Below are positions 22,440 to 32,380 of a stretch of DNA of 64,000 nt, one piece after another. Made by a program: the position numbers and the translations under genes. Positions within the stretch are counted from its first letter, which is position 1. The number at the start of each line of letters is the position of its first letter. The stretch is from Triticum aestivum (taxonomy: Eukaryota > Streptophyta > Magnoliopsida > Poales > Poaceae), in contig NC_057800.1 of NCBI RefSeq assembly GCF_018294505.1, positions 474,769,037 to 474,833,036 on the forward strand, given 5' to 3'. Under the pieces are notes generated by a model, which searched no databases, was not told the DNA's origin, and was given only the letters and a program-made list of their open reading frames with translations.

Positions 22440-23088
22440 TGTTGTGGTATTGTCACGTCAGATGTACTAGCGGAAGGACTTAGTCGTGAGGCCAACGCAT
22501 CTATGTGGTATCTTGAGAGGGGTTGAGCGGAATCGAGAAACGCAACACAAGACGAGGATTTAGACAGCTTGGGGCCCCGGGAAACATCATCCGGTAACAA
22601 CCCTACATGTTGTTTGAGGCTAGATCTCATTATCATCACGAGGGAGTCGTGGTAAACTGGCTCTCCTCTAATTGTATCTAGCCCTAGAGATTGTTGTTTG
22701 CTTGTCCCTCTTTGGGGAGCCCTGCCCCTCCTTATATAAGTTAAAGGGGCGGGTTACATGTAGAGTCCATCTCGGACTAAGACTTAACCTATTTTGACTT
22801 CCCTTCCTGGGCTTCTTAACATCTGCCGGTTTAACATTGTCTGCCGGGTTATGATTGACTTAACGCCTGCCGGTGCTACCATCTGTCTTAACTCTGCGCA
22901 TTTAACACTCGCCAGTTTACCGTCTTTCTTAGCCATCTATCTTAACTGTCTGCCGATTTACCACCAGCCGGTTTACCGTCTGTCTTAGCCATCTGTCTTG
23001 ACTCTCTGTCTTAACTCTCTGCCGGTTTACCAAGTCACAGCCGGTTTACAACTCCAGCCGGGTCATACTGCGGGGTATATCCCCGACA
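22440..23088 (-). mobile_element. 3' LTR of R1
   Basis: 649 bp, TGTTGTGG...CCCCGACA. It contains CTTATATAAG near 22731 (minus-strand TATA). One copy of the 18-bp unit GCCGGTTTAACATTGTCT is present, against three in its partner LTR. Confidence 0.85.
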
Positions 23089-23102
23089 TTAGCCCCCAGT
23101 TT
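23089..23102 (-). other. Polypurine tract of R1
   Basis: On the minus strand AAACTGGGGGCTAA immediately precedes the LTR start TGTCGGGG. Confidence 0.75.
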
Positions 23103-23449
23103 AATTTGGATTTATCCATGTTAAACTGATCCTGAGCATCTTTAAATCCTTGTCATTTCCTTTTAGAAAATCCGGGTCAATAGGCCAGCTTCATAATCAA
23201 TTTGTTGACATTCGTTTGTCACAGAGAAATATTGTGAAGGATAACTTCTTTGACTCAGCTCCCAATGACTTAACAAAAATATTGGTCCTTGAAATCCTCA
23301 TCTGATCTTCAGCCGGTTTAAGAATGTAAAACTTGCCGGTTTAAGACTTGAACTTGCCGGTTTATCATTGCCAGTTTACAAATATTGATGGCACTGGGTC
23401 ATAATTGTAGTTAACATCCATCTTGAAAATATACCTCTTATATGCCTAT

Positions 23450-24140
23450 CACTTGTAGCCCCCAAGTCTTAAGAAGGTAGCATAGCAACAGCTTAAGGCT
23501 TGCTTCAATATAAATATCACAATCTTGAAGAAATCCAGGTTGTTCATCTCAATCACTAGTCAGAATTGAGTATTCCACATATGTAGCCCCCAAGTGTCGG
23601 GTTGTCATGCTTGCAGCAACCTGGGACTTGTAATTGCTTGATGCTCATAAAAACTTCAACCAGTGTAGCCCCCAAGGGCCGGGTCATTATGCAATAATGA
23701 GCAGGGACTTTGTAAATATTATCTTGTAAACTTTGAACAACAACGTGTAGCCCCCAAGGGCCGGCTTAGTAAGATAATATTGAGCTGGGACTTTGATATA
23801 TTCTTCAATGAAAATAACATCATATGATGTAACCCCCATCATGGGGCTTGAATTCACGTCCACAAGGTTAAGAGCCTTGTGCTTTACCAACTGAGCAGTG
23901 GACCCTTCAATGTAATGGATAAAAAGCTTTGTACCTTAAATTGTTGACAGAGGCAATTGGTAGCCCCCAAGGGCCGGCTCATTACAATGTGATGAGTCAG
24001 GTCTTCAATAAGGTGAGCAAAAAATGACTTTGCATTAGCCTCCAAGTGTCATGGTGCATGCTTGCAGCGACATGAGACTTGTGTATTTGATGTAATTTCA
24101 ACTGAAATAATGTAGCCCCCAAGTGCCGGGTCATAAGCCT
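23450..24140 (-). repeat. PPT-like repeat array in R1
   Basis: About seven imperfect units, 70-130 bp apart, each contain TAGCCCCCAAG followed by a (T/G)GCCGG-like element. Copies lie at about 23455, 23582, 23664, 23745, 23959, 24036 and 24112. On the element's sense strand each reads CTTGGGGGCTA, close to the true polypurine tract CTGGGGGCTAA. Confidence 0.75.
23833..23905 (-). other. tRNA-Lys(CUU)-like sequence inside R1
   Basis: Read on the minus strand, it contains the D-arm GCTCAGTTGGTAAAGC (A-box-like) and a complete anticodon arm CAAGGCTCTTAACCTTG with anticodon CTT. It continues through TGGACGTGAATTCAAGCCCCA, matching the variable and T arms of plant tRNA-Lys(CUU). From the D-arm on, I count about nine differences in 64 positions, mostly G to A. 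The 5' acceptor strand is diverged, so it is probably not a functional tRNA gene. The 8-bp direct repeat CTTCAATG flanks it at 23803-23810 and 23905-23912. The tRNA reference is from memory. Confidence 0.8.
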
Positions 24141-24420
24141 GCAGCAACTCGGGACTATTCCTTCAATTGTAGAATAAATCATATCCATGGATAATATGAT
24201 AGCCATTGCGCTAAAGCGACTTTGAAAAACCTTAATCATAATACTAGTTATTGATAACCATAATAAAATCTAGCCATGTCGGCTATTAAAGATTTGAATA
24301 ATATGACCATGTTTGAAAAAACTGGTTTCCTGCCATATAAGCCGGTATATCCATGCACATATGATACATGCTATGATGATGTAATGATGATGCAATGTAT
24401 GATGCAATATATGATGATGT

Positions 24421-24830
24421 ATATGTATTATCAAGAGGTGAAGCTATGGTTCAGATACGACCAGAGTCCCCAAGTAGTCATAATTGTGGCATTGCACCGA
24501 TCAAGAGGTGTAGCTATGGTTCGAATACGACCAAGCCCCCAAGTGATTTACCTAGTGCCCTTATGCCTATCAAGCGGTGTAACTATGGTTCGAACCCATA
24601 GCTCCCATGTGATTTCCCTGGTGGCCTTATGCTGATCAAGAGGTGTAGCTATGGTTCGGATACGACCAAGCCCCCAAGTGATTTCCCTGATGCCCTTATG
24701 CTGATCAAGAGGGTATAAGCTGTGGTTCGGATACGACCAGAGCCCCCAAGTGATTTCCCTGGTGGCTTTAAGCCCATCAAGAGGTGTGACTATGGTTCGA
24801 ACATAGTCCCCAAGTGATATTGTGAGCTGT
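24421..24830. repeat. ~70-bp tandem repeat in R1
   Basis: Six imperfect copies of a unit with GATCAAGAGGTGTAGCTATG, GTTCGGATACGACCAAGC and CCCCAAGTGATTTCCCTGG, starting near 24422, 24499, 24571, 24637, 24705 and 24775. Three related copies occur in R3 at about 56025-56200. Confidence 0.75.
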
Positions 24831-25600
24831 GCTCAAGGGATACCTTTGCAACAGACTCTCTTTGGTCCCTTTAATTTTTTCCTGAGAACTCGAACTTGCG
24901 AGAGATTATTCCTTTGAACCGGAAATTCTTAAACCGGATGTTTAGAGCTTCAAAGCTTTGTGGGAGACCGCTTTCCCTTGAGCCGGATTTTTAAACCGAA
25001 ATCTTTCTTTTTAAGCTGGAAATTTTCTGATGGCCTTTAAATCCGAACTTGCGAGAAATTATTTTTTTTTGAACCGGAAATTATTAAACCGGATTTGAGA
25101 GCTTCAGAGCTTTGTGGGAGACATATTTCCCTTGAACCAGATTGTAAACCGGATATTTGAGAGCTTTAGTGAGACTGACTTCCCTTGAACCGGATTTTAA
25201 ACCGGAATCCTTTCTGATGACCCGAAACTTCTTCATTGAGCCGGGATTTTGTAACTGTCATATACTTTCTAAGCCGGAAATTTTCTGACGGCCTTTAAAT
25301 TTTCATCAATATAATAGTAGCCTCTGGGACTGGGTTATCTTTCCCTCCATCATCCCGGGTTTTTTAATTTGTTTAAACTGGCAAGATTTGCTGAGTCCTG
25401 TCATCGTAGCCCCCGAGTCTCAAGGTGACTCGAGAAGTTGGCTTGAGATTCTCCATATTTGACCGTGATATAAACCGGCATAAGTTGTATATCATTGGTG
25501 TTGATAGCACGATGTGAATTCATAGAAAGTTGAGGTGACTGTGGTGGGTTATAAATGATCCCGTATAAGTCGTGTTAGCAACTCGGCCAATGGTTCCTTC
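24831..25600. other. R1 internal, AACCGGA-rich non-coding region
   Basis: Irregular repeats of TTGAACCGGA, TTAAACCGGA and AGCTTxAAAGCTTTGTGGGAGAC. R2 has a related stretch at about 37725-38290. No coding sequence is recognised. Confidence 0.5.
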
Positions 25601-25617
25601 CAACTAGCTATTTGAAG

Positions 25618-26480
25618 TTAACCAAATAGTAGTGGTGGCGATTTGTGCGCCTGCTCATTGAGCCATCCAGTGCAAACAGCGATTGATGATAATTTTCCCC
25701 AGAGTTGTTGGAAGAAAGCCGGATTATCCGAGTAGTGACCGTCTTTATACTCAATAAATAGCTCATGCAGACAGGTGTGGCCCAGTGTGTTGATGTAGAC
25801 CAAGCCACGAGAGACGGGCGGTAAAAACGACCGCGGCTTCAGAGGCAGCACAGATAGATGAGTCGGCCGCGGCGTTGTAAGCCCGCACGGACGAGCGAGT
25901 TAATCACGGGCGCGGTAACCCGTGCGAACGGGCAAGTCAATGTAGACCGGGCTGCAGAGGCGGCGGCCTGCGCTCACTCATTGAACAGCAAGCGGGCGCA
26001 GACGCTGGTGCATGATAATACTAACGCACACTCCATAGGTACAGCATAACATGATCTTTACAATGAATCATTATCCTGCAAAAAATATATATTGCCTATC
26101 AGAGTAATTGTTTTTTTGATGAAAACAATATGCTTAATAAAGTAAACTTTTAGATGGATATTACCTGACTCGCCCGGACAGTAGATGAGTCGGTCGCGGC
26201 GTTGTAAGCCGCTGCGGACGGCGAGTCAATCATGGGCACAGTAAGCCGTGCGGACGGCAAGTCAGTCGCGGGTGCAGTCCCGGCGAGTTGATGTAGACAG
26301 AGTTGCCCGAGCGGCGGCTTGCGTACACCCATTCAACAGCAAGCGGGTGCGAACGCCGGTGCATGATAATGCTAACGCATATTCCATAGATGTGGCATGG
26401 CACCACCTTTTTAATAAATCATTGTCCGTGGACAACTTCCAACATTTGCAATGACAATTATCCACTTTCCTCTGCAAAGG
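25618..26480 (-). other. Duplicated exon-like GC-rich blocks in R1
   Basis: Two related ~200-bp GC-rich blocks (about 25855-26085 and 26166-26475) are separated by AT-rich DNA. On the minus strand the second is bordered by TTTGCAG/AGGAAAG (about 26471) and GAGTCAG/GTAATA (about 26166), and the first by TTTTTTGCAG/GATAATG (about 26078). Their frames share a DND...MEYALALSCTGV-like pattern, with a stop in the first block. A further open stretch (25618-25851) is coding-like but unrecognised. This could be a captured and duplicated gene fragment. A third relative lies in R2 near 38460-38700. Confidence 0.4.
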
Positions 26481-28309
26481 ATATCAACCACTGTAAGTGG
26501 GAACGCGGTGGTTCAGATCGGACCATCCAGGTCATGTTTGACCATCCAAAGTACTTAGTTGTGTAGGAAGCAGGCCTGTAGAAACCAACATCCTGAATCG
26601 CCAATGTTTTGCAGTGCTATTTTGGAAATCATTCTGCAGTAGATGCTATCAAATATGGCAAATCTTCAAAAACTATAGCAGAATAGCCGGCTCTAGGAAA
26701 TAGCTGACAAAGTTTAAACAAATCCCCAATTATCTGGGTCATCAGAAAGGCAGTAAAAAAGGCCTTATGTTGACTTCAGTTTGCACCAGACACGGCGAGC
26801 GTGAGCACCCGCAAGACTCAAAGCACAGAGAAAGAGAGAGAGATGACGGCTTTTGTGGATGCTGTGGCAGAAGCCAGCGCGGGGCCGTGGCAGCCACACA
26901 ACGGGCGGCTTTGCGAGGCTCGAAGGCTGCGCAGGCTGCAGCAACTCAAGGACCAGGCGGCCGGCGGCTCGAGGTGACTCGGGACCAGTTTGAAATCGCG
27001 ACGACGACTCGGAGTTGAGGCCTGGAGTGGAAACGGTTTGGAAACAGAGCAAGGCCGGTCTGATGGCGAAATACACAAGTCCATGATGGCGAAGCCACAT
27101 CAGCATAGACTGCTCAAAAGCGCAGGCGGCTCAGGCGACTCCAGCGAGGGTGTGAGGTGAGGCGGCGACGGCTTGTTAGTATGGTGGCGCGAGGCTGTTT
27201 GCGATAGAGGTGAGCTGGAGGCTTGGATCGCAATGGAGGCGGTCGGCTCAGAGCAGAGTTGATCCGGCGGCTCAGGCGAGGCGAGGCGGTGTCAGGTGCG
27301 TCTCAGGTAGTTGTGGTTTACCCGTGGCAATCCACGGCGCGTCAACGGAGCAGGGGGCGGCTCGCCCACAGTGGAGGCGGAGTGGCGGCTCAACGGAGCG
27401 GCCCCAGGGCGAGTGCAACTGACAAGGCCTCGTTTGAGACGGACAGTTAGGGCCCCGTCGGCTGTGGTGAATCCGGGTCGTGCCTGGGCGGGCGACGTTG
27501 ACCCGAGGCAGCTTCAGTTTGTGTGCCCAGCGCACTGAAACCCGGACAGGAGACGAGGCGTGATGGCGACTCGGACCGGAGGCGAGGCGCAACGACGATT
27601 CAGACGAGAGGCGAGGCACGATAGCGATTTGGACGGGAGGCGAGGCGTAATCCGGTGTTAGAGAAGCCCGAGCGAGGAACGACGTGAAGTAGCACAAGGC
27701 CACCAATCCGTCAAGGAGAGGTCGCCGCGGAGGCTTAGGTAAGCAGCGCTCGCGGGCCGGGACAGCAGAAGTGGCGACTCGATGCAGAAGCGACGCCACG
27801 GCGAAGGGGCAGGGCCGGTTCAGCGATGGAGCGACAGCAAAGTTAGTGAGGTGGTGACGGAGTCAACGGTGGAAGCAGGCGAGGCGGCTTGCAGCGTCGG
27901 AGTCCCGGTCTGTCTCCAGGTCATCATAAATTTGGCTCGGTTGATCTGGAGACCTCGTAAGGCCGCAAACTACCGCCGTGCATGACACGTGATTTCAGGT
28001 TAAAGTAGTGACGGCGGCTCGTAGATTACCATGAAGTGGTAGCTTATCTCGGCGAGACTGATTTCTTACCGGTCTCGGTGGATCGGTGGCGTGGCAGCGC
28101 ACAGCCGAAAAAAATCTCCCACCGGCTTCCGGCAACCCTAAATTTTCTCGATCTCAATCTTATATACATTGCGGAAAACTTCTTCAATCTTGACCGATGA
28201 ATTTGCAATTGATGTAGATCCTTCTAAATCGGTTCTTCTTCATCCGAAAAATTATAAACTTCTCGATTCCTGGGATAGATCCCTTCAATAACTCAACACC
28301 ACCATGCGT
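26481..28309 (-). other. R1 5' internal region, GC-rich and non-coding
   Basis: About 26760-27980 is rich in GGCGGCTC and GGCGAGGCG motifs. About three imperfect copies of a GGACGGGAGGCGAGGCG-containing unit lie at 27555-27650. Several frames are open on both strands but overlap each other and share no domain, so I do not call genes. It occupies the position where gag would lie. Confidence 0.5.
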
Positions 28310-28328
28310 AGCCCCACGGTGGGCGCCA
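28310..28328 (-). other. Primer-binding site of R1 (tRNA-Lys CUU)
   Basis: On the minus strand TGGCGCCCACCGTGGGGCT starts two bases after the LTR end. It is the exact complement of AGCCCCACGGTGGGCG plus CCA, the 3' end of plant tRNA-Lys(CUU) as I know it. Confidence 0.85.
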
Positions 28329-28330
28329 AC

Positions 28331-29029
28331 TGTTGTGGTATTGTCACGTCAGATGTCCTAGCGGAAGGACTTAGTCGTGAGGCCAACACATCTATGTGGT
28401 AGCTTGAGAGGGGTTGAGCGGAATCGAGAAACGCAACACAAGACGAGGATTTATACAGCTTCAGGCCCCGGGAAATATCATCCGGTAACAACCCTACATG
28501 CTGTTTGAGGCTAGATCTCATTATCATCACGAGGGAGTCGCCGTAAACCGACTCTCCTCTAATTGTATCTAGCCTAGAGATTGTTGTTTGCTTGTCCCTC
28601 TTTGAGGAGCCCTGCCCCTCCTTATATAAGTTAAAGGGGTGGGTTACATGTAGAGTCCATCTCGGACTAAGACTTGAACTATTTTGACTTTCCTTCCTGG
28701 GCTTCTTAACGTCTGCCGGTTTAACATTGTCTATCGGTTTAACATTGTCTGCCGGTTTAACATTGTCTGCCGGGTTATGATTGACTTAACACCCACTGGT
28801 GCTACCATCTGTCTTAACTCTGCCGGTTTAACACTCGCCGATTTACCGTCTTTCTTAGCCATCTGTCTTAACTGTCTACCGATTTACCACCAGCCGGTTT
28901 ACCGTCTGTCTTAGCCATCTGTCTTGACTCTCTATCTTAACTCTCCGCCGGTTTACCATCCGCTGGTTTACCAAGTCCCAGCCGGTTTACAACTCTAGCC
29001 GGGTCATACCGCGGGGTATATCCCCGACA
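28331..29029 (-). mobile_element. 5' LTR of R1
   Basis: 699 bp, TG...CA bounded. The TATA-like CTTATATA is at 28621-28628 (minus strand TATATAAG). It has three copies of the 18-bp GGTTTAACATTGTCTGCC unit. Confidence 0.85.
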
Positions 29030-29034
29030 GGTCC

Positions 29035-30720
29035 CGACTATCAGGGACGATAAAGAGGCACTTCCTTGCATGCGAAGATGTAGCTGGTGTTTCCTAGCAG
29101 TCAGGGGGAATGTTTTTTTTCGTGAAATACGGTGGCCCGTCTGGTGGGTCCCTTCTGTCAGGTGGAGGAATCATTATTTTGCGCATAATAAGGAGGCACT
29201 TCCTTGTGTGCGAAGATATAGCTGGTGGGTCCGAGCGGTTAGCCTCTCCACTTACAGTACTCTTCCGATGGAAGTCGTTCCTTGACCACATTGACCACGC
29301 CGTGCCAAGAGCACCAAGGCGGTAGACGACGGTGAGACATAGGAAGGGGACGACGCGGAGCCGGGGAAGACGTAGCAGTGGATGCCCATGCAGAGAGGAG
29401 TACGAGGGTTCGCTGGTTTGACTGCGGTATGAGGCTGCCGTCACCGCAGAATAATAGGGGGGTGGGAGTGAGTAGAGGGATGGCCTAGCTAGCGACGGGA
29501 GTAGTAGGGGGCGGTGAGGCCTCCACGGCAGCACATCCGGCCATGGGAGGCAAGAGCAGGCGGCAGGACCGGCGCTGGTTTGGGCGGCTGGAGCAAGAAG
29601 ACCAGAGGATGAAGAAGCACTACGGCCGTTGGATGAACATCGTATGGTCACTGGAGCTAGAATTCTTCATATTGACTAAGTTGACAAAGCCCTCCGTCCC
29701 TGTCAACTTAGTAGGCCCAAAGTCAGCCTCCCACTATGGTGGGTCTCATCTAGTAGGGGGAGTATTATTTTTTGTGCGTAATAAGGAGGCACTTCCTTGC
29801 GTGCGAAGATATAACTGGTGGGTCCGAGATGTCAGCGGGGGGAACGTTTTTTTCACGAAATACAGAGGCCCTTCCGGTGGGTCCCATCTATTAGGTGGAG
29901 GAATCATCATTTTGCGCGTAATAAGGAGGCATTTCCTTGCATGCGGCCATGGACCCAGCTGTCAGCCTCTCCACATATAGTCCACTTCCGATGGGTGTCG
30001 TTCGTTGACCACATTGAAATTATATGAAATTTTGCATATTTCGGTGCGGTCAACTGCTTTTAATCCTGAAATTTCGAGTCACATTCAAACTAATTTGAAA
30101 AATAAATTCATATCAATATAAATTTCAAATAATTGTCCATGCATAAAAATCAATGGGATTTAAAATCTTGAAATGAGAAAAATTGAAACTAATTGCCGGT
30201 TTGATTTGTTTTAAAAATGTACAGCTGATTTCTCATTACTAATAGCCCATTTTCTAGTCTTGAAAGATTTGCAACCCAGCAGGGTTGACAAAGCAAGTAG
30301 GCCTCGGTTGGGTATTCTGCAAAAGAACAAAAAAACTGGGCTAGCCATTTTCAGAAAGAAAAAAACTATTGGGCTGGTCTTGTGGTAAACTTTTAAAAAA
30401 AAGGCTGGCTAGACAGGCCAGAGTGCCCCGCACTGCCCAGTTGACACCCTGTTTCCATCTAAAAAAAGATAATTGGGCAAGCTACTTCCCTCAAAAAAAA
30501 ATCTTGGCAAGCTACTGGGTCCCTCGTGTCAGCTGCTCGTTGTGCAATTCTCTCGTTTATTGACTATGTTGACAATGGCATGGGACCCATATGTCATAAA
30601 TCCATTAGGAGGAACCATTTTTCTGTCTTGAAATAAGGAGGCACTTGCTTGCGTACTGCCATGACCCTGGTGGGTTCCTGCTGTCATCCTCTCCATGTAC
30701 AATCATCTCCTGATTGTGTA
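29035..30720. repeat. CACTA-1 inner repeats
   Basis: A complex unit containing GTGGGTCCCATCTxTCAGGTG, GAGGAATCATTATTTTGCGC, AATAAGGAGGCACTTCCTTG and TGTCAGCCTCTCCAC recurs at about 29060-29290, 29740-30010 and, degraded, 30590-30700. AT-rich DNA at 30020-30500 shows nothing else. Confidence 0.6.
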
Positions 30721-30985
30721 CGCATCAACCTAGTAGGTCCAGAAGTCAGCCTCTAAACCCGTGGCGGACAAATACATCCCATTTAAAAAAATAACAGCTA
30801 CGTTCACACGGAAAGTTCAACATACAGAGCAAAGTAACAGGTCTGACCAGATATAGAGTACCGAACTTCCACGTTGACAACCATCATAGCCAAGTTAACT
30901 ATCTACTCCCGCTAATACTCTAGTGTACAAGTACTGACTTACTCCTAGCTAAATAGATGATGTTGGCCGCCATCTGCGGTACATG

Positions 30986-31639
30986 CTAAATGCCGACACC
31001 GACGTCCTCCTCCTCGCCTCGGACTTGCCGGAGGTGCGATAGGGCACATTGCTCACGCGCGTTGGCCCTTTCCATGCCGACGTGGTCCACCGAAGCTTCG
31101 TCTTCTAAGCGAGAAACCCACTTGATGAGCTGGTAGTAAAATTTGGCATCGCGCACACGTGCGTGCCCGACAGCCTCTAGGGCTATTTGCTGGGCGCCGG
31201 CCTCCAAGTAGTCGGCCCAGTCGCAGGCACTCTGCTCGTGACTCAAAGCGGCGGTGCACTGCTGCTCCATGCCCCGCTGGCGGTGCAAATCAGCGATACG
31301 CTGCTCCTCCACCAGGCGGTCGCGCTCCAACAAGTCCTCGTAATCCGCATTGCCATCTAAAGACCGATACAATGCCTCCTCCCTCTGTCTTCCTTTCGGT
31401 GAATAACCGAACACTAGCTCCGGCGGTGAGCGCCTCTGGCATCGCCTATTTTGGACGGTTGGGAGCATGACGGACGTGGCGAGAGTGAGGGAAAGTGGTG
31501 ATCGGCGTCGGGCCGGTGGGTGTCGTGAGGGGAGCCGAGAGGGCGAGTTGGGTGGCGGTGCTACCGGAGAATGCTGGGAACCAGTAATTATAGGCGGAAG
31601 GTAGTTGAAGTAGCGTGTCGCGGGAAACGCGACGGTCAT
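30986..31639 (-). CDS. Hypothetical protein, 217 residues, charged and possibly helical
   Basis: An uninterrupted frame from ATG at 31639 to TGA/TAG near 30986. The first ~75 residues are Pro/Ser/Arg-rich and may be 5' leader, since an internal Met near residue 58 is a plausible start. From about residue 80 the protein is rich in Arg, Glu, Leu and Ala (REEALYRSLDGNADYEDLLE, LVEEQRIADLHRQRGMEQQ), looks helical, and ends acidic. I do not recognise it. It lies at the inner side of CACTA-1, and CACTA-2 inserted only 25 bp upstream of the ATG at 31665, removing its native promoter. It may be an accessory CACTA gene or a captured host fragment. Confidence 0.4.
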   Translation of the reverse strand: MTVAFPATRYFNYLPPIITGSQHSPVAPPPNSPSRLPSRHPPARRRSPLSLTLATSVMLPTVQNRRCQRRSPPELVFGYSPKGRQREEALYRSLDGNADYEDLLERDRLVEEQRIADLHRQRGMEQQCTAALSHEQSACDWADYLEAGAQQIALEAVGHARVRDAKFYYQLIKWVSRLEDEASVDHVGMERANAREQCALSHLRQVRGEEEDVGVGI

Positions 31640-31664
31640 CGGAATTCAATGCATAAGCATGCAT

Positions 31665-32060
31665 CACTACAAAAAAATACACTTCCGTGATGAAGCGTGT
31701 TTGTCACAGTAGGTCGCGTTTTCTATCATGCATTTACATCCATGACAAATTTATGATAGAATCAAGATAGTCATACCTGTGCTGTCGTAGAAGTGTTCCA
31801 TGACATTGCCAAAATTATCATCACGGAAGTGTCCACTTCCATGACGATAAATCGCGCATCACCGAAGTGCTTTTGTCAAGGGTGACTGACACATGGCATA
31901 CACCGTAACGGAACGCCATTAAGCTATCGGGTCGGATTTTGGATCCGATAACCCGTTAACAGCCACGACCAATGCCGATTTTCCACGTGTAAAATTCTCA
32001 TTGGCTGACGGATCCACGCGTCAACTCCGCGTTGGCACAGGTGTCACTCATCGAATGGTC
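31665..32060 (+). repeat. CACTA-2 terminal and subterminal region
   Basis: After the terminal CACTACAAAAAAA, inverted TCCxTGACG/CATGACATT-type short motifs recur (TTCCGTGATGA, TTTATGATAGA, TCCATGACATT, TTCCATGACGA). This is the usual layout for TnpA-binding subterminal sites. Confidence 0.65.
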
Positions 32061-32110
32061 GAGATGGGCCTATGATATGTTGACACATGGACCGGCCCAA
32101 AAGTGGCCCA

Positions 32111-32380
32111 CAAAGATTAAATGGGCCGGCCCAACCGAAGGCCCATAAGATTTAGCGGACCATAATGGGCCGGCCCAGCTAAAGGCCCAAAAAATTTAGC
32201 GGACCATAATGGGCCGGCCCAGCTAAAGGCCCACATGATTTTGCAGACCATAATGGGCCATTCCAGCTAAAGGCCCACAAGATTTTGCGGACCATAATGG
32301 GTCGGCCCAGCTAAAGGCCCACTAGATTCTGCCGACCATAATGGGCCAGCCCAGCTAAAGGCCCAACATCCTCTGTCAAA
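32111..32380. repeat. 44-bp tandem repeat with GGCCCA palindromes
   Basis: Units starting with CATAATGGGCC lie at 32161, 32205, 32249, 32293 and 32337, a constant 44-bp step. They continue CAGCTAAAGGCCCAxxAxATT. A partial unit precedes them at about 32111. The core TGGGCCGGCCCA is a perfect 12-bp palindrome, intact in the first copies and mutated in the later ones. Confidence 0.85.

Larger units (their letters stand above)
22440..29029 (-). mobile_element. R1: non-autonomous Gypsy-type LTR element
   Basis: A 6.6-kb element has LTRs 22440-23088 and 28331-29029 and the perfect target-site duplication GGTCC (22435-22439 and 29030-29034). The PBS (28310-28328) and polypurine tract (23089-23102) put the sense strand on minus. 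No gag, protease, RT, RNase H or integrase motif is found in any frame. The LTR ends, the PBS and the internal repeats are shared with R3, which does encode gag-pol. It is therefore probably mobilised in trans by R3-like elements. It contains a tRNA-Lys-like sequence and GC-rich, exon-like segments. Confidence 0.85.
20852..31664 (+). mobile_element. CACTA-1 transposon, left end and part of the body (Jorge-like)
   Basis: The sequence CTACAAAAAAAAGACACATTC at about 20853 is a slightly damaged CACTACAAAAAAA terminal inverted repeat. It is followed by the subterminal GTGACATTTTGGGCCGAA and TTCTATGACAAAAAATCATGA motifs of Jorge-like wheat CACTA elements. Long subterminal repeat arrays follow (21190-22060 and 29035-30720). 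R1 is inserted at 22440-29029. The other end is not in the recognised sequence; CACTA-2 begins at 31665. No Tnp2-type transposase is seen here. Confidence 0.7.

Noticed and set aside
23833..23905. Functional tRNA-Lys gene
   Set aside because: The 5' acceptor strand cannot pair with the 3' strand, the T stem has mismatches and the B box is changed. It is called tRNA-like only.
23455..24120. CRISPR-like array, because short repeats recur at 70-130 bp
   Set aside because: Repeats are imperfect, spacers are of unequal length and related to each other, the DNA is plant nuclear, and no cas genes exist.
27272..27799. Minus-strand frame of 175 residues in R1 and similar frames in R2 (38858-39518, 39815-40377)
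   Set aside because: GC-rich sequence gives long frames on both strands. They overlap each other, are not conserved between R1 and R2, and have no recognisable motif.
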